A stretch of 34,820 bases of DNA from Actinomycetota bacterium. GTDB lineage: Bacteria > Actinomycetota > Acidimicrobiia > Acidimicrobiales > MedAcidi-G1. The DNA is taken from positions 1 to 34,820 of the forward strand of contig JACNKQ010000058.1 in assembly GCA_014381945.1 (NCBI GenBank), given 5' to 3'. The notes beneath the pieces were generated by a model. That model saw nothing but the letters and a program-made list of their open reading frames with translations. It made no database searches and had not been told where the DNA came from. Both the position numbers and the translations under genes were made by a program. Below, in pieces: positions 1 to 8,849 of this stretch. Position 1 is the first letter of the stretch, and the number at the start of each line of letters is the position of its first letter.

Positions 1-396
1 CCGAAGGCGGCAGCGTTTGCCGGGATCAACGTCCCACGTCGGATGGTCGCCGTGATGCTGGTGACGGGTGCGATCGCAGGCCTCGGTGGGATGCTCCAGT
101 TGGCCGGCTCTCCCGGCGCACAGCAGCTCAACTCAGGGTTCTCCGCCCAGTACGGGCTCTCCGGGTTCATCGTCGCTGCAATCGCAGCCGGGTCGTTCCT
201 GGGCCTCGTCGTGGGAGGTTTCATGATCGCGGCGATGTTCTTCGCCGGCCTGGTCCTCCAGACCCGGGGGCTGTCCGTCTACATCATCTTCGCTCTCTAC
301 GGGATCATCCTCATTGGCGTCGCCGTCGGTGAGGTTGCGGCGCGGTTCCGGCTGGTCCGCGCCGATCTCGATGCAGTGGCACCAGGTTCGACATGA
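1..396 (+). CDS. ABC transporter permease, C-terminal part (BMP/nucleoside type)
   Basis: This is the last 131 residues of an inner-membrane permease whose start lies left of the window. The open frame runs from base 1 and begins PKAAAFAGINV, the cytoplasmic coupling-loop sequence typical of BPD_transp_2 permeases (NupP/YufP-like), followed by several hydrophobic segments rich in Gly and Ala and a short charged tail. In this family the protein pairs with a second permease, an ATPase and a BmpA-type lipoprotein to import nucleosides or similar solutes. The stop overlaps the next permease start (ATGA), so the two are translationally coupled. The ATPase and binding protein should lie upstream. 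The substrate cannot be told from the sequence. Confidence 0.85.
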   Translation, partial: PKAAAFAGINVPRRMVAVMLVTGAIAGLGGMLQLAGSPGAQQLNSGFSAQYGLSGFIVAAIAAGSFLGLVVGGFMIAAMFFAGLVLQTRGLSVYIIFALYGIILIGVAVGEVAARFRLVRADLDAVAPGST

Positions 397-1379
397 CCCT
401 CGCACTGGTCGAAGGCGCCCTGCTGAGCCTCATCAAAGTCGCGATACCGGCCAGCACGGTCGTGGTCCTGGCGGCACTCGGCATCATGCTCAATGAGCGG
501 GTCGGCGTGCTCAACCTTGGCCAAGAGGGCCTGATCGGGATCGGAGCCGTATATGCGGTGATCGCTGCGACGGAGTGGGGGGTCGCCAGCCCCTGGGTCT
601 CGATGCTTGTGGGGATGATCGCAGCTGCGGCGGCCGGCGCATTCTTTGCACTCGTCGTGGTGGTGTTTCGTGCAAACCAGGTCCTGGCGGGGCTCGCACT
701 TGCGATCGGCGGAATCGGATTGTCCAACCAGTTGGGCACCAACCGGAACGGGACGCCGATCACGACCCTGTTCTCGGAGGTCAATCCGGGTGGCAGGTTC
801 ACCTCCAATTCGGTCCTGGAGGCCTTCATGTTCCACGACCCCGTCGTGTACATCGCCTACATCTTCCTGCCGGCAGCACTCTGGTTCCTGCTGTTCCGGA
901 CTCGACACGGCATGAACATGCGGGCAGTCGGCGAGAACCCTGCCGCAGCCGATGCCGCAGGGGTCAGCGTCCTGTGGGCACGCTTCGGGTACACGGTGGC
1001 GGGTGCGGCGCTGGCCGGCGCCGGCGGTGCGTACATGGTCCTGTCGTTCACGCCCATGTGGGCACCCGACATCGCCCGTGGCCGGGGGTGGGTTGCGCTG
1101 GCGGTCGTGATCTTCGGCGCCTGGCGGCCCTTCAGGGTAGTTGCCGGGGCGCTGTTGTACGGGGCCATGATCTCGCTGGGGATGACGGCACAGGCCAGGA
1201 ACTGGAATCTTCCGTTCCTGGGGGCCAGGGACCTGAGCTTCTTCCTGTCCATGATCCCCTACCTGGTCACGATCGTGGCGATCCTCATCCCGGCAGGTGC
1301 GGCCAGGTTGGGCCGTCGAATCCGGTCCACGAGCGCTCCGGGCGGCCTCGCCGTCCCCTATTCGCGCGAGGAACGCTGA
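393..1379 (+). CDS. ABC transporter permease, second subunit (BMP/nucleoside type)
   Basis: A 328-residue integral membrane protein of the BPD_transp_2 family (YufQ/NupQ-like). The segment NERVGVLNLGQEGLIGIGAV near residue 30 is the family hallmark at the end of the first membrane helix. The coupling loop GMNMRAVGENPAAADAAGVS lies near residues 175-195, and about eight hydrophobic stretches follow the usual pattern. The length is normal. The ATG overlaps the stop of the preceding permease by four bases, so the pair is coupled and presumably forms the heterodimeric channel. The tail is basic. It is the last gene of its operon. Nucleosides are the best-known cargo of the family, but purine-like or other solutes are possible. 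Confidence 0.88.
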   Translation: MTLALVEGALLSLIKVAIPASTVVVLAALGIMLNERVGVLNLGQEGLIGIGAVYAVIAATEWGVASPWVSMLVGMIAAAAAGAFFALVVVVFRANQVLAGLALAIGGIGLSNQLGTNRNGTPITTLFSEVNPGGRFTSNSVLEAFMFHDPVVYIAYIFLPAALWFLLFRTRHGMNMRAVGENPAAADAAGVSVLWARFGYTVAGAALAGAGGAYMVLSFTPMWAPDIARGRGWVALAVVIFGAWRPFRVVAGALLYGAMISLGMTAQARNWNLPFLGARDLSFFLSMIPYLVTIVAILIPAGAARLGRRIRSTSAPGGLAVPYSREER

Positions 1380-1423
1380 ACCGGGAGGTGGATCCCACGG
1401 TGCGGACCCTCCAGCGGACCGCC

Positions 1424-1456
1424 GGTCACCTGGATGCCGACCTGCCGCCGGTGACC
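1424..1456 (+). terminator. Possible hairpin terminator after permease operon
   Basis: A 7-bp perfect inverted repeat, GGTCACC (1424-1430) and GGTGACC (1450-1456), with a 19-nt loop, lies between the permease operon and typA. There is no T-run, so this is only a candidate intrinsic terminator. The rest of the 152-bp gap (1380-1531) holds nothing else I recognise apart from the typA promoter. Confidence 0.3.
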
Positions 1457-1519
1457 CGGGGCCTGTCGCTGCTCCACGGGTATCGGTCACATTGCCGTCC
1501 CCGGGGTGGGTGCCGGCCC

Positions 1520-1525
1520 TAGCGT
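1520..1525 (+). promoter_or_regulatory. -10 element TAGCGT of typA (leaderless)
   Basis: TAGCGT lies 6 nt before the GTG at 1532 and no Shine-Dalgarno sequence is present, so transcription should begin at or next to the start codon. Confidence 0.55.
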
Positions 1526-1531
1526 TCTTCC

Positions 1532-3364
1532 GTGGCCATTCGCTCCGACCTTCGAAACATCGCCGTCATCGCACACGTCGACCACGGCAAGACGACGCTC
1601 GTCGATGCCCTGCTGCGCCAGTCGGGCGCATTTTCGGCCCACGAGGAGCTCACCGAACGGATCATGGACTCCATGGACCTCGAACGTGAGAAGGGCATCA
1701 CTATCCTCGCCAAGAACACGGCGATCCAGCGTGGCGACGTCAAGATCAACATCGTCGACACCCCCGGCCACGCAGACTTCGGCGGCGAGGTCGAGCGGGC
1801 GCTCAACATGGTCGATGGCGTGCTGCTGCTCATCGACTCAGCCGAGGGTCCCCGCCCCCAGACCCGTTTCGTGCTGCGCAAGGCCCTCGAGGCCGGCCTC
1901 GCCATCGTGGTCGTGGTCAACAAGATCGACCGCCCCGACGCCCGCCTCGAAGCCGTCGTCGACGAGGTCTACGAACTGTTCATGGACCTCGATGCCACCG
2001 AGGAGCAGATCGAGTTCCCGATCGTCTACACGGACGCCCGCGCCGGTACTGCCACGCTCGACCCGGCGGTTCCCGGCACCGACCTGGGGCCGTTCTTCGA
2101 TGTGGTGATGGAGCAAGTTCCGCCACCCTCATACGACGAGGAAGCGCCGCTTCGGGCGCACGTCACCAACCTCGACGCCTCGCCCTATCTGGGCCGTATC
2201 GCCGTGGTCCGGATCGAAAGCGGCACGCTGCGACCAGGTGCCTCGATCGCATGGTGTCGCACAGACGGCTCGATCAAACCGGCACGGATCGGCACGGTCA
2301 CGATCACCGAGGCCCTGAACCAGGTTGAGGTCTCCGAGGCCGGCCCCGGTGAGATCGCCTACGTCTCCGGGATCGAGGGTGTCACCATCGGCGAGACCCT
2401 CGCCGACCCCGAGGATCCCCGTCCGCTGCCCATCATCAGCGTCGACGAACCGACGCTGTCGATGACGCTCGGCGTCAACACCTCGCCGGTCGCCGGTGAC
2501 GACGGCTCCAAGCTGACTGCCCGTCAGGTCAAGGCCCGCCTCGACACCGAGCTCGTCGGCAACGTGTCGATCCGGGTGCTGCCCACCGAGCGTCCCGACA
2601 CCTGGGAGGTCCAGGGACGCGGCGAGCTCCAGTTGGCAGTGCTGGTCGAGACCATGCGCCGTGAGGGCTTCGAGCTCACCGTCGGCAAGCCGGCCGTCGT
2701 GCTGCGCGAGTTCGACGGCAGGGTCCACGAGCCGACCGAGAGCCTTTCGATCGATGTCCCGGAGGAGCACGTCGGCGCCGTCACGCAACTTCTGGGCGAG
2801 CGGCGGGCACGCATGGTCGACATGGTCAACCACGGCACCGGCTGGGTGCGCCTCGACTACATCGTCGCCGCCAGGGCGCTCATCGGTTTCCGCACCGAGT
2901 TCATGACCGAGACCCGTGGCGCCGGGATGCTCCACCACGTGTTCGAGGGATGGGAGCCGTGGATGGGCGAACTCCGCACCCGCCCGACGGGCACGGTCGT
3001 CGCCGACCGCACCGGAGCGGTCACCGCCTATGCCATCGCCGGCATCCAGGAGCGGGCCAGCCTGTTCGTCGCCCCGACCGACAGGGTCTATGCGGGGATG
3101 ATCGTCGGCGAGAACCCCCGGTCCGAGGACATGGACGTCAACATCTGCCGCGAGAAGAAGCTCACCAACGTGCGTGCGTCTTCGTCTGACGACACCATCC
3201 GCCTCACGCCTCCCCGTCGGCTGTCGCTCGAGCAGGCGCTCGAGTTCATCGCCGACGACGAGTGCGTCGAGGTCACCCCGGGGGCCGTCCGCCTCCGCAA
3301 GGTCACGCTCGACGCCGGCGAGCGGGCCCGCAACCTCAAGAAGCTCAAGAACGCCAGCGTCTGA
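1532..3364 (+). CDS. typA: Ribosome-associated GTPase TypA/BipA
   Basis: A 610-residue translational GTPase of normal family length, acting on the ribosome in stress adaptation and 50S assembly. The G-domain motifs are all present: P-loop AHVDHGKT (residues 14-21), GITI near 55, DTPGH (76-80) and NKID (130-133). The beta-barrel domain II, EF-G-like domains III and V and the TypA-specific C-terminal domain follow, the last ending in a Lys/Arg-rich tail ([20 protein letters not shown]). The start is GTG at 1532, placed by the -10 hexamer 6 nt upstream and by the [20 protein letters not shown] start typical of the family. It appears to be a single-gene unit between a transporter operon and a convergent gene. 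Confidence 0.97.
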   Translation: MAIRSDLRNIAVIAHVDHGKTTLVDALLRQSGAFSAHEELTERIMDSMDLEREKGITILAKNTAIQRGDVKINIVDTPGHADFGGEVERALNMVDGVLLLIDSAEGPRPQTRFVLRKALEAGLAIVVVVNKIDRPDARLEAVVDEVYELFMDLDATEEQIEFPIVYTDARAGTATLDPAVPGTDLGPFFDVVMEQVPPPSYDEEAPLRAHVTNLDASPYLGRIAVVRIESGTLRPGASIAWCRTDGSIKPARIGTVTITEALNQVEVSEAGPGEIAYVSGIEGVTIGETLADPEDPRPLPIISVDEPTLSMTLGVNTSPVAGDDGSKLTARQVKARLDTELVGNVSIRVLPTERPDTWEVQGRGELQLAVLVETMRREGFELTVGKPAVVLREFDGRVHEPTESLSIDVPEEHVGAVTQLLGERRARMVDMVNHGTGWVRLDYIVAARALIGFRTEFMTETRGAGMLHHVFEGWEPWMGELRTRPTGTVVADRTGAVTAYAIAGIQERASLFVAPTDRVYAGMIVGENPRSEDMDVNICREKKLTNVRASSSDDTIRLTPPRRLSLEQALEFIADDECVEVTPGAVRLRKVTLDAGERARNLKKLKNASV

Positions 3365-3394
3365 CCCCCACCGGGGAACACGTCAAGGCAGGCG

Positions 3395-5068
3395 TCAGGA
3401 CAGGACCCGGACCACGCCCTCCACCGGATCGACCTCGATTCGGTCACCGTCGGCGATCGCATCCATGGCGCCGGCTGCGCCGACGACCGCCGGGATGGCG
3501 AGTTCCCGTGACAACACCGCTGCGTGGCTCATGGGGCCACCTTCGGCGGTGACCAGGCCGCCTACAAGACCAAGTACCAGGTTGTAGGCGGGCGTCGTCG
3601 TGCGGGTGACGAGGACCTCACCCGGTTGGAGCCTCTCGAGTGCCTCGTCGGCATTCTCGGCTACCCGTGCGACGCCCTCGAACGCCGTGTGGCCGATGCC
3701 GGATCCCCGAAGCGGTGGCCTCCCTTCCTGATCACCTTCGTCGACGGGGGTCACCATTCCCAGTTCGGTGAGGCAGGCCAGGATGACGGTCACGGTCTCG
3801 GCGAGTGGACCCGGGAGGGATTCGAGCGCCGGCGTGCCCTCGACGTCGCCCAGGGTCTGCGGGGGATCGAGTGTCTTCTGGCGGGCGCGCTCGGCGGCCC
3901 GTTCGGCCAGGTCGTCGGCGGTCGGCCCGGCGCCGGTTGAGGTCAGGGCGGTGAGCTCAGCGGGCCCCAGTTCGAACACGTGTGCCGCCTCGTGGAACCG
4001 TCCCGAGGCTTCCAGCCGCCGACCTGCCTCGAGCATGGCGAGGCGCAACAGGCCGGCCGGCCATTCTGCTGTGACCGGGCCGTTGTCGTCGCGCAGGTCC
4101 ATGGCCTCGCGGGCCCCTGCCAGCAGGTTGTCGAACCGGTCACGGTCGGATTCCGGAACGCGTGCCCGGAGACCGGCGACGGTGGATGCGAGCAGGTGGG
4201 GATCGTGGGCCCGTTCGTCGGCTCCCGAAAGAATCGTGGCCAATACGATGTTGGGCATCTCGCCGAGTGTGGGGGCGTCGAGGTCGTAGCCGGCGAACAG
4301 CACCGACCCCTGGTGCCTGAGGTAGGTGTCGAGTTCCGCAGACACCTGAGGCGAGATCGCAGCGACCTCGGCGAGGCTGCCCGGTGCAGCTCCGGATGCA
4401 GCGAGCAGACTGCGGATGCGCCGGAGCGCCTCGATAGGTGCGGACGTGGACGGCGAAGCCCCGACGAGCGCAGCAAGCATGTCGCCGCCCGGGATGCCCC
4501 AGCGGTTGCCGGCCACGAGCAGTTGGCCGATCGGTCCAAGGTCGTAGCCGTGGAGACGGAAGTGCTCCTCGAAGGTCCAGCGGATGTGGACTAGCAAATC
4601 GTCGATGTGGTCGGTCAACCCTTCGTCATCGAGGCCCGCCAGGTCGATCGCGCCGAACGCCAGGTTCTGTTCGACGAGTCGTGGACGGGTCTCGGCATGC
4701 CACCTGGCGATGACCGCCGGGGCCGGCGAGTGCTCGAGGTTGCGCCGTGCGGCCCGGGTCCGGCGGCGGAACTCGGGATGGAGCCGAGAGGCGACCTTGA
4801 GGAGGAGAGTCGGCGGCGGCTTCGCCGAGGGCCTGTCGGGCCGGATGAGGGGCCGCATGCGCGTGTAGGTGAACCCGTGCACGAACCGGAACGAGAGCGT
4901 CTCTGCAGGCACGCCGAGGATCGGCCACTGCTTGCGGTAGGCGGCCTGCATGGCCTCGGGCACCAGCCACTGCATGATCGGCGTGGTGCCGCCCGGGAAG
5001 TGCGACCGGTCAAGCTGCCAGTAGCCAGGCCCCGGTGCCGCGAAGGAGTCGGTTGCCTCTGCTGCCAC
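3395..5068 (-). CDS. PEP-utilising-enzyme-like protein with C-terminal phosphohistidine swivel domain, no ATP-grasp
   Basis: A 557-residue protein. Its C-terminus is a PEP-utilisers mobile domain (about residues 470-557) with the GGPMSHAAVLSRE motif. His515 is the residue that would carry the phosphoryl group in PEP synthase, PPDK and rifampin phosphotransferase. The N-terminus (YWQLDRSHFPGGTTPIM) and the helical middle resemble the substrate-binding part of rifampin-phosphotransferase-like proteins. The ATP-grasp domain that normally charges the histidine is absent. The start is GTG 5068, not the GTG three codons earlier: TAGCGT (5081-5076) lies 7 nt upstream and the earlier GTG overlaps that hexamer. 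It is divergent from tmm. A partner ATP-grasp protein elsewhere, or a non-catalytic role, is possible; the substrate is unknown. Confidence 0.8.
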   Translation of the reverse strand: MAAEATDSFAAPGPGYWQLDRSHFPGGTTPIMQWLVPEAMQAAYRKQWPILGVPAETLSFRFVHGFTYTRMRPLIRPDRPSAKPPPTLLLKVASRLHPEFRRRTRAARRNLEHSPAPAVIARWHAETRPRLVEQNLAFGAIDLAGLDDEGLTDHIDDLLVHIRWTFEEHFRLHGYDLGPIGQLLVAGNRWGIPGGDMLAALVGASPSTSAPIEALRRIRSLLAASGAAPGSLAEVAAISPQVSAELDTYLRHQGSVLFAGYDLDAPTLGEMPNIVLATILSGADERAHDPHLLASTVAGLRARVPESDRDRFDNLLAGAREAMDLRDDNGPVTAEWPAGLLRLAMLEAGRRLEASGRFHEAAHVFELGPAELTALTSTGAGPTADDLAERAAERARQKTLDPPQTLGDVEGTPALESLPGPLAETVTVILACLTELGMVTPVDEGDQEGRPPLRGSGIGHTAFEGVARVAENADEALERLQPGEVLVTRTTTPAYNLVLGLVGGLVTAEGGPMSHAAVLSRELAIPAVVGAAGAMDAIADGDRIEVDPVEGVVRVLS

Positions 5069-5075
5069 GACCGCC

Positions 5076-5081
5076 ACGCTA
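5076..5081 (-). promoter_or_regulatory. -10 element TAGCGT (leaderless, minus strand)
   Basis: Read on the minus strand, TAGCGT is followed after 7 nt by the GTG at 5068. It decides the start of the PEP-utilising-like gene. Confidence 0.5.
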
Positions 5082-5159
5082 GACGCGGTTGACGATGGTC
5101 TCGGCGGTCTCGGCTGCGTGTCTGGGCCGGCCGGCCTTGCCGCCGGTTTCGACTGCTGA

Positions 5160-5165
5160 TACTTT
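5160..5165 (+). promoter_or_regulatory. Candidate -10 element TACTTT of tmm
   Basis: TACTTT lies 38 nt before the ATG at 5204 and is followed by a Shine-Dalgarno stretch GAGAGG (5189-5194). Unlike many neighbours, tmm therefore seems to have a leader of about 30 nt. Confidence 0.4.
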
Positions 5166-5203
5166 CCGGGTGTTCCAGCGTGACCCCTGAGAGGAAACTT
5201 TCC

Positions 5204-6550
5204 ATGACCGAGCGCATTGCCATCATCGGGGCCGGACCCAGCGGGCTGGCCCAGTTGCGGGCGTTCGCCTCAGCCGCCGCCCAGGGCGCCGAGATCCCCG
5301 AACTCGTCTGCTACGAAAAGCAGGAGGACTGGGGCGGCCTGTGGAACTACACGTGGCGCACCGGCGTCGACGAGTACGGCGAGCCGGTCCACGGCTCGAT
5401 GTACCGCTACCTCTGGTCCAACGGCCCCAAGGAGTGCCTCGAGTTCGGCGACTATTCCTTCGAGGAGCACTTCGGGAAGCCCATTGCCTCGTACCCGCCC
5501 CGGGAGGTCCTCTGGGACTACATCAAGGGTCGTGTCGAAAAAAGCGACGTCCGCCGGTTCATCCGCTTTCGGCACGCAGTACGCGAGGTCACCTTCGACG
5601 ACGCAACGCAGAAGTTCACCGTCACCGCCCACGACCTCCCCAACGATGTCATCTCGTCGGAGGAGTTCGACCACGTGGTGGTCGCCAGCGGACACTTCTC
5701 GGTGCCGAATACGCCCTATTTCCCCGGGTTCGAGAAGTTCATGGGCCGGGTGCTCCACGCCCACGACTTCCGCGACGCCGTCGAGTTCCGGGGCAAGGAC
5801 GTCCTGCTCATCGGCGCCAGCTACTCGGCCGAGGACATCGGCTCGCAGTGCTACAAGTACGGCTGCTCCTCGGTCACCATCAGCTCGCGCGGGGGTGGCA
5901 CGGGCTACGACTGGCCGGAGGGCTTCGCCGAGGTGCCGCTGCTCACCCACATCGACGGCCGCACCGCCCACTTCACCGACGGCACCAGCCGTGAGATCGA
6001 CGCCGTGATCCTGTGCACCGGCTACCTGCACCACTTCCCGTTCCTGCCCGACGAGTTGCGCCTCAGGACGAAGAACCGGCTGTGGGTATCGGACCTCTAC
6101 AAGGGGGTCGTGTGGCGGCACAACCACCGGCTCCACTACCTCGGGATGCAGGACCAGTACTACACGTTCAACATGTTCGACGCTCAGGCCTGGTTCGCGC
6201 GCGACGTGATCATGGGCCGCATCGAGCTCCCCTCCGATGAGGTGATGGACGCCTACGAGGCACGCTGGTCGGCCGCCGAGCAGGCCCTCGAGACCGCCTA
6301 CGAGGAGATCGACTTCCAGGGCGACTACACGCAGGACCTGGTCGACGACACCGACTACCCCGACTTCGACATCCCCGCCGTCAACCAGATGTTCAAGGAC
6401 TGGAAGGCCCACAAGAAGGCCGACATGATGGGCTACCGCGACCTGGGCTTCCGGTCGACGCTCACCGGCACCGTTGCGCCTGCGCACCACACACCGTGGA
6501 TCGAGGCCATGGACGACTCCCTCGAGGACTACCTCTCCGAAGAGGCCTGA
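5204..6550 (+). CDS. tmm: Trimethylamine monooxygenase (flavin-containing, Tmm-type)
   Basis: A 448-residue class B flavin monooxygenase that would oxidise trimethylamine to trimethylamine N-oxide with FAD and NADPH in the cytoplasm. Seen: the FAD site GAGPSG (9-14), the FMO signature [12 protein letters not shown] (179-190) and the NADPH site [10 protein letters not shown] (204-213, including Tyr207). The segments [28 protein letters not shown] and [19 protein letters not shown], and the end [18 protein letters not shown], agree closely with my memory of bacterial Tmm, more than with generic FMOs. Asn73 in WSNGPKE probably corresponds to the conserved active-site Asn. The start at 5204 is chosen for GAGAGG 9 nt upstream; an in-frame GTG at 5180 lacks support. 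No TMAO demethylase or TMA transporter is visible nearby. Oxidation of other methylated amines is possible. Confidence 0.9.
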   Translation: MTERIAIIGAGPSGLAQLRAFASAAAQGAEIPELVCYEKQEDWGGLWNYTWRTGVDEYGEPVHGSMYRYLWSNGPKECLEFGDYSFEEHFGKPIASYPPREVLWDYIKGRVEKSDVRRFIRFRHAVREVTFDDATQKFTVTAHDLPNDVISSEEFDHVVVASGHFSVPNTPYFPGFEKFMGRVLHAHDFRDAVEFRGKDVLLIGASYSAEDIGSQCYKYGCSSVTISSRGGGTGYDWPEGFAEVPLLTHIDGRTAHFTDGTSREIDAVILCTGYLHHFPFLPDELRLRTKNRLWVSDLYKGVVWRHNHRLHYLGMQDQYYTFNMFDAQAWFARDVIMGRIELPSDEVMDAYEARWSAAEQALETAYEEIDFQGDYTQDLVDDTDYPDFDIPAVNQMFKDWKAHKKADMMGYRDLGFRSTLTGTVAPAHHTPWIEAMDDSLEDYLSEEA

Positions 6551-6582
6551 CCTTCTGAGCCCTGATCCGGCATCCTCAGGCC
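6544..6582. terminator. Bidirectional hairpin spanning both convergent stop codons
   Basis: GGCCTGA (6544-6550) and TCAGGCC (6576-6582) form a 7-bp stem around a 25-nt loop. The TGA of tmm ends the left arm and the TGA of the histidine kinase gene (minus strand) lies in the right arm. It may terminate both transcripts; the loop is long and there is no T-run. Confidence 0.35.
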
Positions 6583-8042
6583 GTCGGGAACACCACCCGG
6601 AACCTGCCGCCGCCCAGGGGCGAGTCGACCACTTCAACCCGACCGCCGTGGGCCCCTGCCGTGGCTGAAACCACCGCCAGCCCCAGCCCGGAGCCTCCGG
6701 CGTCGCGGGTCCGGGCGTCGTCGAGGCGGGTGAAGCGCTCGAAGACCCTCTCACGGTCGGCTTCGGGGATCCCGGCGCCATCGTCGTCCACGAGCAGCTC
6801 GGCCTCGCCGTCGAAGGCCCGCAACTCTATCCGGATCCGGGCTGCTGCATGCCGGTCGGCGTTGTCGAGCAGGTGGGCGACCAGGCGTCCCAGGGCGACC
6901 GGGTCGCCGACCACCTGAACCGGGGTGACACCCGAGGCGTCGATTCCGGTCGAACGTGGACGTCCCACCTCGTCCCGGATCACGTCGTCGAGGTCGACGG
7001 TGCGGTGCTGGCCGCCGTCGGTTTCGTCAGGCTCGTCGGACCGGGCCAGGGCAAGCAGGTCCTCGACGATCTGGCCCATGCGCAGGGATTCGGCGAGCAC
7101 ATCACCGGCGAACTCGCGCTGTTCGTCGTTCGATGCACTGTGGACGTTCACCTCGGCGGCACTGCGCAGGATCGTCACCGGCGTGCGCAGTTCGTGGCTG
7201 GCATCAGCCACGAAACGTCGCCGACGGATCGAATCGTTCTGGATGCGACCGAGCATGGCGTTGACGGTCGAGGCCAACTCTGCGATCTCGTCCTCGGTGC
7301 CCGGCACCGGTACCCGTTCGTGCAGGGTGCCGCCGCTGATCGCCGCCGCCTGCCGCGAGATGGCACGCACCGGCCGCAGTGCCCGACCGGTGAGAAGCCA
7401 GGCGGTGAGCGCCGCAAGGGCGATCAGCAGAGGAGAGATGGTCCAGAGCACTCGTCGTATTGCAGCGACGCCGTCGGTGATGCTGGCGACATCGGTCGAA
7501 AGCACGACGGATTCGATTCCGCCGACCGTGCGGATCGCCGAGTCCCATTCGAGGTCGAATTCCAGTCTCGGCCATTCTGTCTCATCGGGCTCCCAGAGCA
7601 CGCTCATCAGGTCGAGGAACTGGACCGCCGCCGAGTCGATGTCGCCCGGCTGGAATATGGACCCACCGTCCAGGGGTCCGAAGAGGACCTCGCCTTCGTC
7701 GGTGATCACGCCGAGTCGACCGCCCGGCGACACGACGCTGAGCCCCAACTCGGAACGGGCGGCGTCGAGGATTGTCAGGTCGTCTTCGGCCTCGAGGAGC
7801 TCAGGGATCAGGAACTCCAGTTCCTGCTCCCACAGCCAGTCGTCGAACTCCGGTGACGGTTCGCCGAAGGCGTCGACATCGAGGAACATGGATTCGCCAT
7901 CCGCTGCGCGCTCATCGAACTCGGCGGCGACCAGCGATGACTCGATCCGGTCCATGCCAAATGTTGCCGTCAGCACCACGATCAGTGCGGTCAACGTTCC
8001 GACCAGCAGGGTCAACGTGCCGCGCACGCCCGGACGTCTCAC
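6576..8042 (-). CDS. Sensor histidine kinase (HAMP-HisKA-HATPase)
   Basis: A 488-residue membrane sensor kinase. Order: membrane helix 1 (about residues 9-29), an extracytoplasmic sensor region (30-200) unusually rich in Asp, Glu and Trp, helix 2 (199-219), HAMP (about 220-270), HisKA with FVADASHELRTP and phospho-acceptor His283, then HATPase with an N box (LLDNADRHA), G1 DDDGAGIP and G2 GGSGLGLAVV. The GTG start at 8042 overlaps the TGA of the response regulator gene (GTGA), so the two are coupled. The acidic sensor domain may read a cation or cationic compound; this is inference. Its likely target lies divergently at 8850. Confidence 0.94.
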   Translation of the reverse strand: MRRPGVRGTLTLLVGTLTALIVVLTATFGMDRIESSLVAAEFDERAADGESMFLDVDAFGEPSPEFDDWLWEQELEFLIPELLEAEDDLTILDAARSELGLSVVSPGGRLGVITDEGEVLFGPLDGGSIFQPGDIDSAAVQFLDLMSVLWEPDETEWPRLEFDLEWDSAIRTVGGIESVVLSTDVASITDGVAAIRRVLWTISPLLIALAALTAWLLTGRALRPVRAISRQAAAISGGTLHERVPVPGTEDEIAELASTVNAMLGRIQNDSIRRRRFVADASHELRTPVTILRSAAEVNVHSASNDEQREFAGDVLAESLRMGQIVEDLLALARSDEPDETDGGQHRTVDLDDVIRDEVGRPRSTGIDASGVTPVQVVGDPVALGRLVAHLLDNADRHAAARIRIELRAFDGEAELLVDDDGAGIPEADRERVFERFTRLDDARTRDAGGSGLGLAVVSATAGAHGGRVEVVDSPLGGGRFRVVFPTA

Positions 8043-8710
8043 GGGGCCACGATCCGGTATCCGATGCCCCGAACCGTCTGGATCGACTCGACCCCGAACG
8101 GGCGGTCGACCTTCTTGCGGAGGTATACGACATAGACCTCCGCCACGTTCGGGTCACCGTCGAAATCGAGTCCCCAGACCTCGTCGATGAGCTCTGCCTT
8201 CGAAACGACATCGGGCGATCGGCGTAGAAAGAGCTCGAGGACCGAGAACTCCCGTGGTGTCAGAGAGATGTCGGTACCGGCCCGGCTGACCCGTCGTGTG
8301 GCCGGGTCCAACTCGAGGCTGCCTTGCGTCAGGACAGCAGGGCGGGAGCCGAGTGAACGACGGGTGAGCGCCCGCAGGCGGGAGACCAGCACCGCATGGG
8401 AGAACGGCTTGCGGAGGTAGTCGTCGGCGCCCATCTCGAAGCCGTCGGTCTCGTCGTACTCTCCGTCCTTGGCGGTCAGGAACAACACCGGTGTCCAGAT
8501 GTCCTCGGATCGCAGTGTGCGGCAGACCTCGTAGCCGTTCATGCCCGGGAGCATGATGTCGAGCACGATGGCGGCATAGCTGCCCTCCCGTGCCCGCCAG
8601 AGACCGTCCAGGCCGTCGTGGACCACGTCGACGTCGAAGCCGTCGGCCTCGAGGCCCCTGGCGACCGATTGGGCCAACCGCACCTCGTCCTCCACCATGA
8701 GTACCCGCAT
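8039..8710 (-). CDS. OmpR/PhoB-family response regulator
   Basis: A 223-residue two-domain regulator. The receiver domain has Glu7-Asp8 for metal binding, phospho-acceptor Asp51 (VLDIMLPGMNG) and the conserved Thr/Lys segment LFLTAKD. The C-terminal winged-helix domain (about 127-223) carries LTPREFSVLELFLRR and the end VESIQTVRGIGYRIV, standard for OmpR-type DNA binding. It is the first gene of a two-gene operon with the kinase. The ATG at 8710 faces the divergent gene at 8850 across a gap filled by six CTCAG boxes, so autoregulation and control of that gene are likely. Confidence 0.96.
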   Translation of the reverse strand: MRVLMVEDEVRLAQSVARGLEADGFDVDVVHDGLDGLWRAREGSYAAIVLDIMLPGMNGYEVCRTLRSEDIWTPVLFLTAKDGEYDETDGFEMGADDYLRKPFSHAVLVSRLRALTRRSLGSRPAVLTQGSLELDPATRRVSRAGTDISLTPREFSVLELFLRRSPDVVSKAELIDEVWGLDFDGDPNVAEVYVVYLRKKVDRPFGVESIQTVRGIGYRIVAP

Positions 8711-8732
8711 GTGCCAAGTGTGGCAGGTGATC

Positions 8733-8791
8733 CTGAGAAGAGTCTGAGAAGAGTCTGAGAAGTCGCTCAGGTGCTCTCAGGTTGCTTTCAG
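8733..8791. promoter_or_regulatory. Symmetric six-box CTCAG operator between divergent genes
   Basis: Three CTGAG boxes start at 8733, 8744 and 8755, as part of the 11-bp tandem unit CTGAGAAGAGT. Three CTCAG/TTCAG boxes follow at 8766, 8776 and 8787. CTGAG is the reverse complement of CTCAG, so each divergent promoter has its own triplet of direct repeats spaced 10-11 bp, and the array is mirrored about 8762. Direct repeats at one helical turn are the usual target of OmpR/PhoB-family dimers. Confidence 0.75.
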
Positions 8792-8849
8792 GACGGATCG
8801 GTCATTGTCGGTACATGAAAGCGGGAACCTGAACCAAGGAGATCTGACC

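Noticed and set aside
8733-8791. Degenerate transposon end or simple microsatellite
   Set aside because: Box spacing of 10-11 bp, mirror symmetry and the position between a response regulator and a divergent gene fit an operator better.
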